64,000 bases of DNA. Source: Mucilaginibacter aquariorum (GTDB lineage Bacteria > Bacteroidota > Bacteroidia > Sphingobacteriales > Sphingobacteriaceae). Each line of letters starts with the position of its first letter. Within the stretch, counting starts at the first letter, position 1. Made by a program: the position numbers and the translations under genes. The stretch spans positions 62,001-126,000 of the forward strand of contig NZ_JANHOH010000010.1 in assembly GCF_024498135.1 (NCBI RefSeq), read 5' to 3'. The notes under the pieces are model-generated. The model ran no database searches. It had not been told where the DNA came from and was given only the letters and a program-made list of their open reading frames with translations. This document shows positions 50,471 to 57,960 of this stretch, piece after piece.

Positions 50471-52429
50471 TTAAGTATCTATACGTGCGTAACGTGCATT
50501 TTTTTCAATGAATTCGCGGCGCGGGGCAACCTCATCACCCATCAACATGGAGAAGGTATGATCGCACTCGGCAGCGTTTTCAATGGTCACCTTTTTAAGG
50601 GTACGGTTAGCCGGGTTCATGGTTGTATCCCATAGTTGCTCGGCGTTCATCTCACCTAAACCTTTGTAACGCTGTACGTGTACGCTATCTTCTTTACCTT
50701 GCCCTTTTAGGCGCTGTATAGCAACGTCGCGCTGCTCATCTGTCCAGCAATATTCAAATTCTTTACCTTTTTTAACCTGGTATAACGGTGGCGATGCAAT
50801 ATACACATACCCGTATTCAACCAACTCTTTCATATAGCGGAAGAAGAAAGTTAAAATAAGTGTGGTAATGTGCGAACCATCCACGTCCGCATCCGTCATG
50901 ATCACAATTTTGTGATAACGTAGCTTGGTCATGTTCAGTTCCTTCGCATCCTCCGGCGTACCAATGCTAACACCAAGGCCGGTAAACATATTCTTTATCT
51001 CTTCGTTCTCGTAAATTTTGTGCTCCATGGCTTTCTCCACGTTCAGGATCTTACCTCTCAAAGGAAGAATTGCCTGAAACTCGCGATTACGGCCCTGTTT
51101 AGCGGTACCACCCGCCGAATCACCCTCTACAAGGTATAGCTCGCATAAAGTTGGGTCGCTGTTAGCGCAATCAGATAGTTTACCCGGTAAGCCAGATCCA
51201 GTCATTACACTTTTACGCTGCACCATCTCGCGTGCTTTACGGGCAGCTGCACGGGCTGTAGCAGCAAGTATCACCTTCTGTACAATCATCTTAGCTTCCC
51301 TCGGATTTTCTTCCAGGTAGTTGCCTAAAATTTCGCCTACTGCAACGTTAACGGCACCACTCACCTCACTGTTACCCAGTTTGGTTTTGGTTTGTCCTTC
51401 AAATTGCGGCTCCTGTACTTTTACCGAAATTACAGCAGTTAACCCCTCACGGAAGTCATCGCCTGTAATTTCAACCTTCATATTTTTCAGTAGGCCCGAT
51501 TTATCAGCATAAGCTTTAAGCGTACGTGTTAAACCCATCCTGAAACCGGCTACGTGTGTACCACCTTCAATAGTGTTGATGTTGTTTACATATGAGTGTA
51601 CATTTTCGGTATAGGTATCATTATACTGAAAAGCCAGTTCAACCGGGATACCTTGCTTAACACCCTCCAGGTAAATTGGATCAGGGATGATTGCAACACG
51701 GGTACCATCCAGATACTTAACAAACTCCCTTAATCCACCTTCAGAGAAAAACTCTTCCATAATGACAGAACCATCATCATTGGTTTCACGTTCGTCTGTT
51801 AATGTTAGGCGGATACCTTTATTCAAGAAAGCCAGCTCGCGTAAGCGGGTAGCTAATGTTTCAAACTTATACTCGGTAGTAAGTGTAAATATTTCCGGAT
51901 CGGGCTGAAAGGTTTGTGTAGTACCTGTGCGGTCTGACACCCCAATTTCTTTTACATCAAACAAAGGTTTTCCCTGAGAATATTCCTGTGTAAATATCTT
52001 GCCATCACGCTCAACAACGGTTTTCATGTGGTTTGACAGCGCGTTAACGCAACTTACCCCCACACCATGCAAACCACCCGATACTTTATAAGTATCCTTG
52101 TCAAACTTACCACCGGCGTGTAAAACGGTCATTACAATTTGCAATGCCGATACTTTTTCTTTTGTGGTGATACCTGTTGGGATACCACGGCCATTATCTA
52201 CAACCGTAATGGAATTACCCTTATGGATGGTTACATTGATAGTATCGCAATACCCGGCAAGCGCCTCATCTATTGAGTTATCAACTACCTCGTAAACCAA
52301 GTGGTGAAGGCCTTTTACGCCTGTATCACCAATGTACATGGAAGGTCTTTTACGTACAGCTTCTAAACCTTCTAAAACCTGAATATTATCTGCTGAATAA
52401 TTTGATTTATCCTGTTTTTCTTCGCTCAT
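50471..52429 (-). CDS. gyrB: DNA gyrase subunit B
   Basis: GyrB is the ATPase subunit that powers negative supercoiling. The 652-residue protein has the GHKL ATP-binding domain (D-N-S-I-D-E-A-L-A-G near residue 52 and D-N-G-R-G-I-P-T-G), the transducer domain and the TOPRIM domain with LVEGDSAGGTAKQGRNR and D-A-D-V-D-G-S-H-I, then the tail G-E-M-N-A-E-Q-L-W-D-T-T-M-N-P. Length is normal. A topoisomerase IV ParE is less likely because of the full GyrB-type tail. gyrA is not adjacent. Confidence 0.95.
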   Translation of the reverse strand: MSEEKQDKSNYSADNIQVLEGLEAVRKRPSMYIGDTGVKGLHHLVYEVVDNSIDEALAGYCDTINVTIHKGNSITVVDNGRGIPTGITTKEKVSALQIVMTVLHAGGKFDKDTYKVSGGLHGVGVSCVNALSNHMKTVVERDGKIFTQEYSQGKPLFDVKEIGVSDRTGTTQTFQPDPEIFTLTTEYKFETLATRLRELAFLNKGIRLTLTDERETNDDGSVIMEEFFSEGGLREFVKYLDGTRVAIIPDPIYLEGVKQGIPVELAFQYNDTYTENVHSYVNNINTIEGGTHVAGFRMGLTRTLKAYADKSGLLKNMKVEITGDDFREGLTAVISVKVQEPQFEGQTKTKLGNSEVSGAVNVAVGEILGNYLEENPREAKMIVQKVILAATARAAARKAREMVQRKSVMTGSGLPGKLSDCANSDPTLCELYLVEGDSAGGTAKQGRNREFQAILPLRGKILNVEKAMEHKIYENEEIKNMFTGLGVSIGTPEDAKELNMTKLRYHKIVIMTDADVDGSHITTLILTFFFRYMKELVEYGYVYIASPPLYQVKKGKEFEYCWTDEQRDVAIQRLKGQGKEDSVHVQRYKGLGEMNAEQLWDTTMNPANRTLKKVTIENAAECDHTFSMLMGDEVAPRREFIEKNARYARIDT

Positions 52430-52473
52430 ATTTGATTAATACAATAACCTCTCTCCAAGTGGAGTTCTATACA

Positions 52474-52481
52474 CAAAAATA
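52474..52481 (-). promoter_or_regulatory. Putative -7 element TATTTTTG of gyrB
   Basis: On the minus strand TATTTTTG fits TANNTTTG, 44 bases before the gyrB start. The -33 box is not clear. Confidence 0.3.
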
Positions 52482-52594
52482 CGATTTTTGCTTCATACTA
52501 CGTTGAATATTGTGCAACATTAGTGCGATTGTGGATAAATATGACTGATAATAAACATGTTAATTAATGGTTAGGAAACTTGTGATGAAAGATT

Positions 52595-52602
52595 ATATTT
52601 GT
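52595..52602 (+). promoter_or_regulatory. Putative -7 element TATATTTG of the OmpH-like gene
   Basis: TATATTTG fits TANNTTTG and lies 24 bases before the ATG at 52627, which supports that start over the in-frame ATG at 52567. Confidence 0.4.
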
Positions 52603-52626
52603 CAAAATTTTTTTAAGATAAACAGA

Positions 52627-53226
52627 ATGAAAATGAAGGCCTCAATTGTTACAAAATCAGTATTAGCATTGCTAATTGCTGCAGGTGTATCTGCTTGTAA
52701 CCAAAATAAAACAGATAGCAAACCAGCTGCGTCGACTACTGCAGGTACAACTGCCGGTACTCCCGAAATTGTTTATATCAACCAGGATTCGTTAGTATCT
52801 AAATACGACTACATAAAAGATATGGACAAACGCCTTGGTGATAAAGGTAAGGCTGCACAATCTGATGTACAATCGCGCCAGCAAGCTATTCAACGCGAAA
52901 TTGCAGAATATCAAAAAGCTGCTCCTACCATGCCTGCCGATCAGCGCCAGGCTACTGAGCAACGCCTGCAACGTAAAGGACAGGAGTTTCAACAATATCA
53001 GCAAAATGCAGGTGCGCAAGTTCAAAATGATCAATTAAGTGAGCAAACTAAGTTATATGAAAAACTGGTAGAATTTACAAAAGCTTACGCTAAAGAAAAA
53101 GGTTATAAAATGGTGTTAACTACTCAAAAAGGTAACACTAACGTTTTATTTGCAGACCCAACCCTTGATGTAACTGCCGACGTTGTAAAAAGGTTAAACG
53201 AAGCTTACGCTAAAGAAAAGAAATAA
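52627..53226 (+). CDS. OmpH/Skp-family periplasmic chaperone, lipoprotein form
   Basis: This 199-residue protein has a lipoprotein signal with lipobox Cys24 (A-G-V-S-A-C) and a low-complexity Ala/Thr linker, then an OmpH domain: I-V-Y-I-N-Q-D-S-L-V-S-K-Y, a long Gln-rich coiled coil (about residues 75-150) and the closing strand Y-K-M-V-L-T-T-Q-K-G. Skp proteins hold unfolded outer-membrane proteins in the periplasm; a lipid-anchored form is common in Bacteroidota. I use the ATG at 52627. It has its own terminator and a word repeat behind it. Confidence 0.85.
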   Translation: MKMKASIVTKSVLALLIAAGVSACNQNKTDSKPAASTTAGTTAGTPEIVYINQDSLVSKYDYIKDMDKRLGDKGKAAQSDVQSRQQAIQREIAEYQKAAPTMPADQRQATEQRLQRKGQEFQQYQQNAGAQVQNDQLSEQTKLYEKLVEFTKAYAKEKGYKMVLTTQKGNTNVLFADPTLDVTADVVKRLNEAYAKEKK

Positions 53227-53231
53227 TATTT

Positions 53232-53270
53232 CAGATGTGCAGATGCGTGAACATGCAGATGTGCAGATTG
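53232..53270 (+). repeat. ATGTGCAG word repeat after the OmpH-like gene
   Basis: Variants of CAGATGTGCAG follow the stop codon. The same word fills 16941-16976 after leuB. Confidence 0.6.
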
Positions 53271-53288
53271 TAAAATAAATAATTAATG

Positions 53289-53318
53289 AAAACCCCGGCT
53301 TTTTAGTTGGGGTTTTTT
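53289..53318 (+). terminator. Terminator of the OmpH-like gene
   Basis: AAAACCCC pairs with GGGGTTTT across a 12-base loop and a T-run follows. It lies 63 bp after the stop codon and 12 bp before the next start. Confidence 0.75.
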
Positions 53319-53329
53319 AATTTAGACTG

Positions 53330-53809
53330 ATGGAAGATAAAGGCAACGAAAAATTTATGCAGATGGCTATTGACCTGTCTGAATACAATGTAAAACAGGC
53401 ACAGGGCGGCCCTTTTGGTGCGGTGATAGTGAAAGATGGCATGGTGGTGGCACGCAGCGCAAACAAGGTTGTTACGCAAAACGACCCAACCGCGCATGCC
53501 GAAGTATCTGTTATACGTTTAGCCTGCCAGGAACTGGGTACTTATGATTTAGAAGGCTGTGAGATATATACCAGCTGCGAACCCTGCCCTATGTGCCTTG
53601 GCGCAATATATTGGGCACGTATTAGCAAAATATATTATGCCAATACAAAGAAGGATGCCGCCGACATAGGCTTTGACGACCATTTTATTTATGATGAATT
53701 GGTACAGCCAATGGAAAAACGCAAACTGCCTTTTGTACAACTAATGCGGAACGAAGCCCTTGCTGTGTTTAAACAGTGGGAGATATCAGAAAGTAAAACG
53801 GATTATTAA
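53330..53809 (+). CDS. guaD: Guanine deaminase (cytidine-deaminase fold)
   Basis: This 159-residue zinc enzyme has H56-A-E58 and P-C86-P-M-C89 as metal and catalytic residues. The surrounding segments G-G-P-F-G-A-V-I-V-K-D-G and T-S-C-E-P-C-P-M-C-L-G-A-I-Y-W-A-R, and the C-terminal G-F-D-D-H-F-I-Y-D-E, are very like the B. subtilis guanine deaminase, more than TadA. It should turn guanine into xanthine in the cytosol. tRNA adenosine deaminase is the main alternative, but TadA lacks the C-terminal part seen here. Confidence 0.85.
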   Translation: MEDKGNEKFMQMAIDLSEYNVKQAQGGPFGAVIVKDGMVVARSANKVVTQNDPTAHAEVSVIRLACQELGTYDLEGCEIYTSCEPCPMCLGAIYWARISKIYYANTKKDAADIGFDDHFIYDELVQPMEKRKLPFVQLMRNEALAVFKQWEISESKTDY

Positions 53810-54251
53810 GCCCAGGCCAGGGATCAAAGGATCTCTCGGATTTCAACTCATCATGACAAACTAAATCATCGGGAGATTGCTTCGATCCTTGTCAACCATA
53901 CACGGGGTAACTGCTGCTTCAAAGCACATAGCCGGTTTTATTACTCATAATTGTTTTATAAATATTCCATTCCGGAATATAACTCCTAATTACTTTGCAT
54001 ATTAAGCAAGGGAAGCTTTTATGCATTTTTTATTTCTCTTTAACAATTCATTAACAATTGCTAATCAGATATATTATGCGTAAATTTATTATACCAATAA
54101 GCCTAAGTGATAATATTTAGACTAATTAGAATCTAGGTATTTATTTGCCCTTCCTGGTGTTTTTTTGCTGAACCTAATAAAGCTACTGCCACCAAACAAA
54201 AAAACGCCATCAGAACAAATAAATTTTTGTCTCACATTTAAATTTAATCAT
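53810..54251. other. 442-bp intergenic region before a lipoprotein gene
   Basis: The first 90 bp hold a degenerate dispersed repeat with GGGAGATTGCTTCGATCC, related to the outer arm at 15831. Further on are an inverted repeat ATATTCC-N5-GGAATAT (53962-53980) and a direct repeat of TTAACAATT near 54040-54057. The rest is AT-rich. I see no RNA gene or reading frame that I can support. Confidence 0.5.
53962..53980. promoter_or_regulatory. Inverted repeat ATATTCC-ATTCC-GGAATAT
   Basis: Two perfect 7-bp arms with a 5-base spacer lie in the long gap, about 270 bp before the lipoprotein start. It could be an operator; nothing else supports this. Confidence 0.3.
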
Positions 54252-55034
54252 ATGAAAAAGATTTTCATTTATGCAACTTTATTAAGTTGCTTGATTTTAG
54301 GATGTAAGAAAAAAGAAAAGCCATCTCAGCCAAGCCAGGCGGGGGCATATGAATTAGAAAAGCAGGTGCTTAGTCGCGGGGGCAAAGATTCCACGATTAA
54401 AAGGACTCAAGTTAAAATTTATACAGATACTCACTATATGTATGCCAGTATAGTACCCGATTCATCTGTTGGGTTTGGTGTTGGCACTTATACGCTCGAC
54501 TCTAATAAAATTACAGAACGCAGTATTTATAGCAGCAGGGCGCTTGATTCATCTATAACCAGTAACCTTGAAATTACAACAAAACCTGATGGCTATACCC
54601 AAATCATTCCAGACTATGCTACAGTACAGGGCGTAAAATATGTTTTGAAAGAAGACTATAAAAAATTCCCACCGGCCGATACCTCTGTACTGGATGGTTT
54701 GTGGAAAATGGAGAAAGCCTACACGGTAAAAGGCAAGGACACTATACCCACTGATGTAACACAGTACAAAATATTCTGGGCAGGACATTTTACTTTCATA
54801 CACAGGCTCCCACGAAATCCGGAAAAAACCAAGTTTAAAAATGGCTTTGGCACCGGGACATTTACTTTTAAGGATGACATGCTCAGGGAAGAAGAGGTAA
54901 CATCAAATTATGCCCTTCTTCGTGGCCATAAGTTTGCTATTAAGATTAAATTAAACGGCAGGGACGAATACACTCAGGTGATTAACAGTGCTACGAATGG
55001 CCAATCTGTAGAAATATACAGACGGGTTAAATAA
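54252..55034 (+). CDS. Lipoprotein of unknown function
   Basis: This 260-residue protein starts with a lipoprotein signal (MKKIFIYATLLSCLILGC, lipidated Cys18), which fixes the ATG at 54252; the frame is open further upstream but that part is unlikely to be translated. The mature protein begins with a Lys-rich stretch and appears to hold two similar halves, each starting with an E-L-E-K/W-K-M-E-K-A-Y-T strand and G-K-D-T-I or G-K-D-S-T-I turn and having a G-x-G-T-(Y/F)-T-(L/F) strand. This suggests an internal duplication of a lipocalin-like beta unit. I do not recognise a family. Confidence 0.7.
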   Translation: MKKIFIYATLLSCLILGCKKKEKPSQPSQAGAYELEKQVLSRGGKDSTIKRTQVKIYTDTHYMYASIVPDSSVGFGVGTYTLDSNKITERSIYSSRALDSSITSNLEITTKPDGYTQIIPDYATVQGVKYVLKEDYKKFPPADTSVLDGLWKMEKAYTVKGKDTIPTDVTQYKIFWAGHFTFIHRLPRNPEKTKFKNGFGTGTFTFKDDMLREEEVTSNYALLRGHKFAIKIKLNGRDEYTQVINSATNGQSVEIYRRVK

Positions 55035-55044
55035 GCCTAAATAA

Positions 55045-55377
55045 TTATAACCACAAGCAATCCTGCAGATCTGTAAACATATGGAAAAGTAGCCCTACCG
55101 CTACTACTCTGGTTTTGGGGAAAAACAACAGAAGTATGTATACGCCTATAGCATAATATGAATGTAATGGGTGGAAGCCAACGCTACAGCGGTTTGGATC
55201 GAAAACAGGCCGTGCCAGCAAATGATCGGCATCCACTGCTATTGTAGCAGCCATAATTAACCAGGCCTTTTTCCATCTGTCCCTAAAAAACAAGTATGCC
55301 AGTAAACCCGGAGCTATAAAATGCAGCCCGTAATGCAATATAGGGCGCAGTACATGCAAAAATTGGAAGTTTTGCAT
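55045..55377 (-). CDS. Small membrane protein (DUF6122-like)
   Basis: This 110-residue protein has three to four membrane helices and strongly patterned conserved residues: a His in H-Y-G-L-H-F-I-A-P-G, D-A-D-H-L-L-A-R-P-V-F-D-P-N-R-C-S-V-G-F-H-P-L-H-S-Y, and H-M-F-T-D-L-Q-D-C-L. From memory this is the DUF6122 family of Bacteroidota. The clustered Asp and His residues recall metal-dependent membrane hydrolases, though this is inference only. I use the ATG at 55377; the frame runs up to a TTG at 55425 that would overlap kdsA. Confidence 0.75.
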   Translation of the reverse strand: MQNFQFLHVLRPILHYGLHFIAPGLLAYLFFRDRWKKAWLIMAATIAVDADHLLARPVFDPNRCSVGFHPLHSYYAIGVYILLLFFPKTRVVAVGLLFHMFTDLQDCLWL

Positions 55378-55417
55378 CAGTAAAATTGAACTCCATTTTA
55401 CTGATGCCGGCAATACT

Positions 55418-56197
55418 TTATTCAATCAGTGATTTTATTAGCTCTTCCAGATCTTTTAGATAAAGCATGTTTGGGCCATCACTTAATGCATGGTCAGGAT
55501 CAGGATGGGTTTCTATAAAGTAACCGCTTACACCAAACGCCCTTGCAGCGTGGGCCATATTAGGTACAAACTTTCTGTCGCCGCCGGTTTTACCGCCTGC
55601 ACCACCCGGGCGCTGTACCGAATGGGTACAATCCATACATACTGGATAGCCAAATTCTTTCATATCATAGATATTTCTGAAATCGACCACCAGGTTATTA
55701 TAACCAAACGAGTTTCCGCGTTCGGTAAGGATAATTTGCTCGTTACCTGATTCTTTTACTTTTTGTGCCGGGTAAAACATATCCTGGCCAGATAGGAACT
55801 GTGCTTTCTTGATGTTTACAATTTTACCGGTTTCCGCAGCGGCAACAAGCAGATCGGTTTGGCGACAAAGAAAAGCCGGAATCTGTAATATATCAACCAC
55901 TTCAGCGCACGCAACCGCCTGAAAAGGTTCGTGAATGTCAGTTGTAACAGGCAGCCCGAATTTTTCTTTTACGTTGTTAAGCATCTCCATACCCTTTGTT
56001 AAGCCCGGGCCGCGGTATGCATGCACGCTGGTACGGTTTGCCTTATCAAATGATGATTTAAATACAACCGTTACAGGATACTTACTTCCAATTTCGGCAA
56101 CCTTTTCGGCCACGGTATATAAAAGCTCCTGGTTCTCCATTACGCATGGGCCAACAATAAAAAAAGGTTTCTCGATAATATCTTTATACAGTGCCAT
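55418..56197 (-). CDS. kdsA: 3-deoxy-8-phosphooctulonate synthase (KDO-8-P synthase)
   Basis: KdsA condenses arabinose 5-phosphate and phosphoenolpyruvate to KDO-8-phosphate, for the inner core of lipopolysaccharide. The 259-residue TIM barrel has F-I-V-G-P-C-V-M-E-N at its start, K-S-S-F-D-K-A-N-R-T-S and D-C-T-H-S-V-Q-R-P-G-G, which are all family signatures. It overlaps kdsB by 14 bp and is the last KDO gene in an operon kdsD-kdsB-kdsA. The phosphatase KdsC is not encoded in this operon. Confidence 0.96.
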   Translation of the reverse strand: MALYKDIIEKPFFIVGPCVMENQELLYTVAEKVAEIGSKYPVTVVFKSSFDKANRTSVHAYRGPGLTKGMEMLNNVKEKFGLPVTTDIHEPFQAVACAEVVDILQIPAFLCRQTDLLVAAAETGKIVNIKKAQFLSGQDMFYPAQKVKESGNEQIILTERGNSFGYNNLVVDFRNIYDMKEFGYPVCMDCTHSVQRPGGAGGKTGGDRKFVPNMAHAARAFGVSGYFIETHPDPDHALSDGPNMLYLKDLEELIKSLIE

Positions 56198-56924
56198 TTT
56201 CTTCTATTTTTTTACGTGCAAGTTCCAGGTCAGCCGGAGTATCTATCCCCTTTTCAATACCCTTCACTTCAATCATTTTAATTTTATAGCCGTTCTCTAT
56301 CGCTCTTAGCTGCTCCAATTTTTCGGTGCTTTCTAAAAACGAAACCGGCATGGTAATAAATTCTTGTAAGAACGAAGCTTTATACGCGTAAACGCCCATA
56401 TGCTTTTTATAAACAGATACATCTTCCACTTCCCTATCCCTTGAAAAAGGAATAGCAAACCTTGAAAAATATACAGCGTTGTTATTTACATCTGTTATAA
56501 CTTTAACCAGGTTGGGGTTATTTAGTTCTTCTATGTTTGCAACCGGGGAGCAAACACTCGCCATTACGGCATCGCTTTGCTGTAAGGCAGTTATTAACCT
56601 GTCTATAATTCCTGCATCAAAAAATGGCTCGTCGCCCTGTACGTTAACAACAAGGTCGCACGCTATCTTTTCTACAACCTCTGCAATACGATCTGTACCG
56701 CTGGGGTGATCCTCACGTGTCATTATCACATTCGGGGTAAATTGCCTGCAAACGTTAAATACCTCGTCGCTATCGGCAGCTATCCAAATTTCGTGATGCA
56801 GGGTTGCCTTTAGGCAAGCTTCATAAACTCTTTGTATTACGGGCTTACCGCCCAGATCAAGCAGTACCTTTCGTGGCAATCGGGTAGATTTTAACCGGGC
56901 AGGTATAACAATGATCGCTTTCAT
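56184..56924 (-). CDS. kdsB: CMP-KDO synthetase
   Basis: KdsB activates KDO with CTP to CMP-KDO, the donor for lipid A glycosylation. The 246-residue protein has the nucleotide-binding start I-V-I-P-A-R-L-K-S-T-R-L-P-R-K, V-N-V-Q-G-D-E-P-F and F-S-R-(F/x)-A-I-P-F, all typical of the family. It starts three bases after the kdsD stop and its end overlaps kdsA by 14 bp, so the three genes are tightly coupled. Confidence 0.96.
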   Translation of the reverse strand: MKAIIVIPARLKSTRLPRKVLLDLGGKPVIQRVYEACLKATLHHEIWIAADSDEVFNVCRQFTPNVIMTREDHPSGTDRIAEVVEKIACDLVVNVQGDEPFFDAGIIDRLITALQQSDAVMASVCSPVANIEELNNPNLVKVITDVNNNAVYFSRFAIPFSRDREVEDVSVYKKHMGVYAYKASFLQEFITMPVSFLESTEKLEQLRAIENGYKIKMIEVKGIEKGIDTPADLELARKKIEENGTV

Positions 56925-56927
56925 TAT

Positions 56928-57863
56928 TTAAGCCTGATTAAATATCTGATAAACGCCGGTAAGAATATTATCATCATTATGCACCAGCAGTGTGGTTATT
57001 TTACATTCCATCATTAACGCCTCGGCATCATATACCAGCTCATGCTCGTTAATAATCCTGGGGTTGGTATTCATCAGATCGGTAATTGGCAAATGATGAA
57101 TATCATTATACTTAACCAAGCCCCGGCGCAGGTCGCCATCTGTTATTACACCGGCTACATTTGTCGGCGTGCCCACTATTACCATCCCCAGCTTACCTTC
57201 GCTCATTTGTAGTACCAATTGTGTAAACGTTGCTGTAGTATCAATAAACGGAAGTTTATCTGTACGCATCAGGTCTTTAACCCTTACCAGCAATTTACGG
57301 CCAAGCCTGCCGCCCGGATGGAACCGTGCAAAATCAGCCGGACTAAAATCTCTCGCCGTCATTAATGCTACCGCAAGAGCATCACCCATAACTAAAGTAG
57401 CGGTAGTTGACGATGTTGGGGCTAATTCTAATGGGCAGGCTTCCTGCTTTACACAAACATTTAAATGATATGTTGCATTTTTTGCCAGTGTAGAATTAGG
57501 GTTGCCGGTAATAGCTACGAATACATTTTTATTGTACTGCAGATAAGGGACAATTTTCAGCACCTCTTCGGTTTCGCCGGAGTAAGAGATCAATATTACT
57601 ACGTCTTGCTCACTGATCATACCCAAATCGCCATGAAAGGCTTCTGCCGGGTGCATAAAGAAACTTGGCGTACCGGTGCTGGTAAATGTAGCGGATATCT
57701 TTTTGCTGATATGGCCCGATTTACCCATGCCGCACACCACTAATTTACCATTGGAATTAAGAATAGCATCAACGGCCTGGCTAAATTGCTCGTCAATCAT
57801 CGAGGCAACGTATTGCAACGATGCTATTTCTATATCAAATACTTTTTGGGCAATACTCTTCAT
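56928..57863 (-). CDS. kdsD: Arabinose-5-phosphate isomerase (KdsD/KpsF family)
   Basis: This 311-residue protein makes arabinose 5-phosphate from ribulose 5-phosphate for KDO synthesis. An N-terminal SIS sugar-isomerase domain (V-V-C-G-M-G-K-S-G-H-I-S-K-K-I-S-A-T near residue 44 and S-Y-S-G-E-T-E-E-V) is followed by two CBS domains (about residues 200-311) that probably sense a nucleotide. I use the ATG at 57863 (MKSIAQKVFDIEIASL); the frame extends to a TTG at 57899. Whether it serves LPS or capsule KDO is not told by sequence, but the kdsBA neighbours favour LPS. Confidence 0.93.
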   Translation of the reverse strand: MKSIAQKVFDIEIASLQYVASMIDEQFSQAVDAILNSNGKLVVCGMGKSGHISKKISATFTSTGTPSFFMHPAEAFHGDLGMISEQDVVILISYSGETEEVLKIVPYLQYNKNVFVAITGNPNSTLAKNATYHLNVCVKQEACPLELAPTSSTTATLVMGDALAVALMTARDFSPADFARFHPGGRLGRKLLVRVKDLMRTDKLPFIDTTATFTQLVLQMSEGKLGMVIVGTPTNVAGVITDGDLRRGLVKYNDIHHLPITDLMNTNPRIINEHELVYDAEALMMECKITTLLVHNDDNILTGVYQIFNQA

Positions 57864-57960
57864 AAGCTGCAGAAGCTCGGAACATTTTTTGTATTGCAAT
57901 TATACTCAATAAAATCAGATAAGCTAAATGACAGCTTAGCAATAAGATAAAACGATGATA

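Noticed and set aside
53330..53809. TadA (tRNA adenosine deaminase)
   Set aside because: The C-terminal F-D-D-x-F-I-Y segment and the E-P-C-P-M-C-L-G-A-I-Y-W-A-R motif fit guanine deaminase better.
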